Assembly: GCA_019412865.1 (NCBI GenBank)
Contig: DXOJ01000466.1
Location: 1-6,910 of the forward strand
Length of the DNA stretch: 6,910 nucleotides
Direction of reading: 5' to 3'
Source: Bacteroides sp.
GTDB taxonomy: Bacteria > Bacteroidota > Bacteroidia > Bacteroidales > Bacteroidaceae
The position numbers and the translations under genes are program-made. The stretch's first letter is position 1, and each line of letters opens with the position of its first letter. Of the stretch, positions 5,904 to 6,910 are shown one piece after another. Under the pieces are notes generated by a model, which made no database searches, had not been told where the DNA came from, and saw only the letters and a list, made by a program, of their open reading frames with translations.

Positions 5904-6785
5904 ATGAACAAATTAGCAGTTATATTACCTATATATAAAAATGACAAAGTGCCCTATGTGCGCTTGTCGCTTGACAGTATTCTACATCAGACATATAAGG
6001 GTGAAAACAAGCTCATTATAGGTGTTGATGGACCTGTTGGCAATGATCTCGCAGATTGTCTGAAAGAGTACGAGCAGAAGACTGATGTGTTTATACAGTG
6101 GTTTCCTGAGAATAGAGGTCTCGCCATTGTGCTGAATGCTCTTCTGGATATTTGTTTCAAGGAAGGCTATGAGTACATTGCTCGTATGGATGCGGATGAC
6201 ATTTCTACGCCAGATCGTTTTGAGAAGCAGATGGCTTACCTACAGATTCATCCGGAAATTGATGTAGTGGGTGGGGCTATTGAGGAGATTGATGAGAATA
6301 GTGAGAGCAGAGATAAGGTTATTGTATATCCAAAAGGACCGAAAGAGTGCTATGAATTCTTCTCACGCAGAAATCCGCATGCACATCCAGCTGTTCTTTT
6401 CCGTAAGAGTTTCTTCGAAAAATTGGAGAACCCTAACGCTAACCTTAACCCTAAAGTTAGGCTTGCTTATAAGAGCGAGAACAGGAGATGGTATCGTCCT
6501 GAATACCGCCAGAACCAAGATACGATGCTGTGGTTGGATGGTATGAGTAAGGGTACGAATCACGCTAACATTCCTGATGTAATCCTGCGTTTTCGTTTCA
6601 CTAATTCACTCTTTAAGAAGAGGCGCAACGGATGGACATTTGCCAAGAAACAGCTTGCAGACCGTAAGATGATCAATAAGGCTCTTGGCTATGGCTTTGG
6701 TGCTACTATCTTTGGCTATATGATGTTTATCATGCTCGTTAGTCCTGCATGGGTGAAGAAGATTGTCTATAAATTATTTAGATAA
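5904..6785 (+). CDS. GT2 glycosyltransferase, AmsE-like
   Basis: A 293-residue GT2 (GT-A) enzyme resembling the AmsE-like branch: LAVILPIYKNDKVPYVRLSL (4-23), SILHQTYKG (25-33), VDGPVG (41-46, the DGPV typical of this branch), ENRGLA, and RMDADDIS (94-101) with the metal-binding Asp96-x-Asp98. HAHPAVLFRKSFF (159-171) is the usual segment before the catalytic region. The catalytic ED position reads Gln205-Asp206 (QNQDTMLW), so the Glu is replaced. Just before it is an Asn-rich run NPNANLNPK (176-184), coded by a hexamer repeat. The C-terminus (about 265-282) is strongly hydrophobic, followed by basic residues, and fits a membrane anchor. Likely role: a sugar transfer in repeat-unit assembly at the inner membrane. 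It is the last gene of the visible operon and ends in tandem stops TAATAA. The start at 5904 fits the family and lies four bases after the previous stop. Confidence 0.93.
   Translation: MNKLAVILPIYKNDKVPYVRLSLDSILHQTYKGENKLIIGVDGPVGNDLADCLKEYEQKTDVFIQWFPENRGLAIVLNALLDICFKEGYEYIARMDADDISTPDRFEKQMAYLQIHPEIDVVGGAIEEIDENSESRDKVIVYPKGPKECYEFFSRRNPHAHPAVLFRKSFFEKLENPNANLNPKVRLAYKSENRRWYRPEYRQNQDTMLWLDGMSKGTNHANIPDVILRFRFTNSLFKKRRNGWTFAKKQLADRKMINKALGYGFGATIFGYMMFIMLVSPAWVKKIVYKLFR
6431..6460. repeat. Short telomere-like hexamer tandem repeat (about 5 imperfect units)
   Basis: The units read CCCTAA, CGCTAA, CCTTAA, CCCTAA and AGTTAG. The first four share the -TAA end and differ by one or two bases; the last is degenerate. 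In the gene's frame they encode alternating Asn-X: N176-P-N-A-N-L-N-P, then K-V-R. Because the unit is six bases, gain or loss of units would keep the reading frame. Confidence 0.7.
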
Positions 6786-6910
6786 TAAGCGTCCGATTTT
6801 GCCCTCTTGCTTCAGAATCTAAACCATCAAGGTTTGCAACGCTTGATAGTTGTATACGTAATTATTTTTTTTATTGTTTTTATCAAAAGTTGAATTGCGA
6901 ACCTAAAGAG
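6786..6910. other. Gene-free 3' end of window
   Basis: After the last gene I find no convincing coding frame on either strand, no tRNA and no Bacteroides-type promoter that I would defend. The stretch becomes strongly T-rich at about 6861-6882 (T8 at 6865-6872, then T5). It is probably the operon's 3' untranslated region or the space before the next gene. Confidence 0.55.
6826..6872 (+). terminator. Possible weak rho-independent terminator
   Basis: ATCAAG (6826-6831) pairs with CTTGAT (6842-6847), and GTT (6832-6834) with AAC (6838-6840), leaving G6841 bulged and a three-base loop. A T8 run lies at 6865-6872. The 17-base spacing between stem and T-run and the low GC content are not canonical, so this is only a candidate. 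Confidence 0.22.

Noticed and set aside
6271..6546. Second + strand open frame of 91 codons inside the last GT2 gene
   Set aside because: It is out of frame with conserved GT2 motifs, and its Arg-rich, repetitive content is typical of a shifted reading.

Overview
The window is part of a surface-polysaccharide (capsule, exopolysaccharide or O-antigen) biosynthesis cluster. It probably comes from a Bacteroidales bacterium of the Bacteroides/Phocaeicola/Prevotella kind. That assignment is an inference from the moderately AT-rich composition, weak or absent Shine-Dalgarno sequences, TAA-rich stops (two of them TAATAA) and the type of glycosyltransferases. No 16S or other taxonomic marker is present.

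Layout: six complete genes, all on the + strand, fill about 122-6785 with gaps of only 1 to 46 bases, so they are most likely one transcription unit. In order they are: a GT4-type glycosyltransferase (122-1255); a second, divergent GT4/GT-B enzyme (best start 1269, to 2459); a canonical GT4 enzyme with an intact E-x7-E motif (2461-3534); a GT2 (GT-A) enzyme with DxD and ED motifs (3581-4606); a putative beta-propeller protein of unknown role with no signal peptide (4631-5899); and an AmsE-like GT2 enzyme with a hydrophobic C-terminus (5904-6785). An open frame at the left edge (1-150) may be the tail of an upstream gene. The last 125 bases hold no gene. They contain an imperfect hairpin and a T-rich stretch that may be a weak terminator.

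How they work together: the five glycosyltransferases most plausibly add successive sugars to one lipid-linked repeat unit on the cytoplasmic face of the inner membrane. No initiating phosphosugar transferase, flippase (Wzx), polymerase (Wzy), chain-length regulator or nucleotide-sugar synthesis gene is in the window, so these must lie outside it. Donor and acceptor sugars cannot be read from sequence.

The least explained items are: (1) two abutting, perfect hairpins (13-bp and 12-bp stems) at 4069-4123 inside the first GT2 gene; (2) the cytoplasmic propeller protein with clustered conserved-looking histidines; and (3) a short telomere-like hexamer repeat (CCCTAA variants) at 6431-6460 inside the last GT2 gene, encoding an Asn-X dipeptide run. 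I did not see a clear new multi-gene system such as defence genes, a CRISPR array or a mobile element.
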